Of a stretch of 64,000 bases of DNA, positions 63,615 through 64,000 are shown in pieces (positions within the stretch are counted from its first letter, which is position 1; each line of letters starts with the position of its first letter). The notes under the pieces are model-generated. The model was not told the origin of the DNA, did not search any database, and saw nothing but the letters and a program-made list of their open reading frames with translations. The stretch lies in assembly GCF_003992115.1 (NCBI RefSeq), contig NZ_RQUX01000005.1, positions 1-64,000 on the forward strand, given 5' to 3'. This DNA is from Veillonella ratti (GTDB taxonomy: Bacteria > Bacillota > Negativicutes > Veillonellales > Veillonellaceae). The position numbers and the translations under genes are program-made.

Positions 63615-64000
63615 TTACTTAGCCGGCCGATTATTATTAACAAAATGACCGCTCTTGCCACCCGCTTTTTCCACTAAATAAACCGGTCCCATAACCATGC
63701 TCTTATCGATGGCTTTACACATATCGTATACCGTAAGGAGCCCCACTTGTACAGCGGTTAACGCTTCCATTTCAACCCCGGTTTGACCTGATGTCTTAAC
63801 AGTCGCTTCAATACGCACGGCCCGGCGCTTTTCATCAAGCTCACAAATAACAGCCACCTTGCTGAGCATCAAAGGGTGACACAAAGGAATTAAATCCGAT
63901 GTTTTCTTGGCGCCCATAATCGCCGCCAGTTGAGCCACCGCCAAAACATCGCCTTTTTTCATAGTCCCCGCCTTAATGCGTTCATAAATCTCCGCATTAA
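63615..64000 (-). CDS. moaC: Cyclic pyranopterin monophosphate synthase MoaC (partial)
   Basis: Molybdenum cofactor biosynthesis: converts the 3',8-cyclo-GTP product of MoaA to cyclic pyranopterin monophosphate. The C-terminal part is seen: [46 protein letters not shown] and YDMCKAID with the catalytic Asp/Lys. The reading frame is open to the window edge ([11 protein letters not shown] precedes the first Met), so about 30-40 N-terminal residues lie to the right. No other moa gene is visible. Confidence 0.95.
   Translation of the reverse strand, partial: NAEIYERIKAGTMKKGDVLAVAQLAAIMGAKKTSDLIPLCHPLMLSKVAVICELDEKRRAVRIEATVKTSGQTGVEMEALTAVQVGLLTVYDMCKAIDKSMVMGPVYLVEKAGGKSGHFVNNNRPAK

Noticed and set aside
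1-64000. CRISPR arrays, insertion sequences, prophage, toxin-antitoxin pairs, T-box leaders and common riboswitches
   Set aside because: I looked for repeats, transposase motifs and specifier/T-box sequences and saw none; the window is core chromosome.

Overview
The window looks like the chromosome of a diderm Firmicute of the class Negativicutes, most likely in or near Veillonellaceae; I cannot fix the genus. The housekeeping genes are Firmicutes-like (YlbF, Bacillus-type ThyA, pyruvate kinase with a C-terminal PEP-utiliser domain, PerR-type regulator). The window also encodes an outer-membrane OmpA-type barrel with a Sec signal and periplasmic OmpA domain. The metabolism is anaerobic and organic-acid based: a one-chain pyruvate:ferredoxin oxidoreductase, citrate lyase with a citrate transporter, and CstA.

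Layout. 1-720: leader and strong promoter of an rRNA operon that leaves the left edge, then a His-Gln-Lys tRNA operon with its own promoter and terminator (all minus). 740-17553: minus-strand housekeeping and genome-maintenance genes: speE, a C39-like peptidase candidate, ppiB, tcdA, glyoxalase, sbcC-sbcD, nfo, a PerR-like regulator with a palindromic operator candidate, a DEAD-box helicase, and the recQ-thyA-folA-tex run. 17692-21587: putP, a secreted WG-repeat protein, an amt remnant and glnK. 21796-33946: central metabolism, with nifJ divergent from a LysR gene, a membrane coiled-coil protein of unknown function, a citrate transporter, citF, a fused citD-citE gene, a second LysR gene and a BI-1 protein. 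34069-47900: pyk, dnaE, a YgjP-like metallopeptidase, bipA, a cupin, a CopZ-like protein, tatA, pgl-zwf and cstA. 48213-59050: a methyltransferase; panD-panC with a PanS-like transporter broken by a frameshift; a polar amino-acid (cystine-type) ABC transporter with a coupled acetyltransferase; MmgE/PrpD; a glutathionyl-hydroquinone-reductase-like protein; and an MFS drug exporter. 59253-64000: ompA-like gene, rplM-rpsI, trmL-ylbF-murB, and moaC cut by the right edge.

How it works together. Citrate entering by the CitMHS carrier would be cleaved to acetate and oxaloacetate. Pyruvate from pyruvate kinase, from oxaloacetate or from uptake (CstA family) would be oxidised by NifJ to acetyl-CoA and reduced ferredoxin. 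Zwf and Pgl supply NADPH and 6-phosphogluconate. PanD-PanC make pantothenate from beta-alanine and pantoate; the broken BASS gene next door resembles the PanS ketopantoate carrier.

The strongest unusual signals are three. (1) The cstA leader has a 13-bp hairpin that holds the Shine-Dalgarno and is followed by six T, plus an upstream 10-nt segment perfectly complementary to its 5' arm: a classic switch layout. (2) CitD and CitE are fused, and the serine that carries the prosthetic group is replaced by Lys. (3) A T-N11-A dyad lies between nifJ and its divergent LysR gene.
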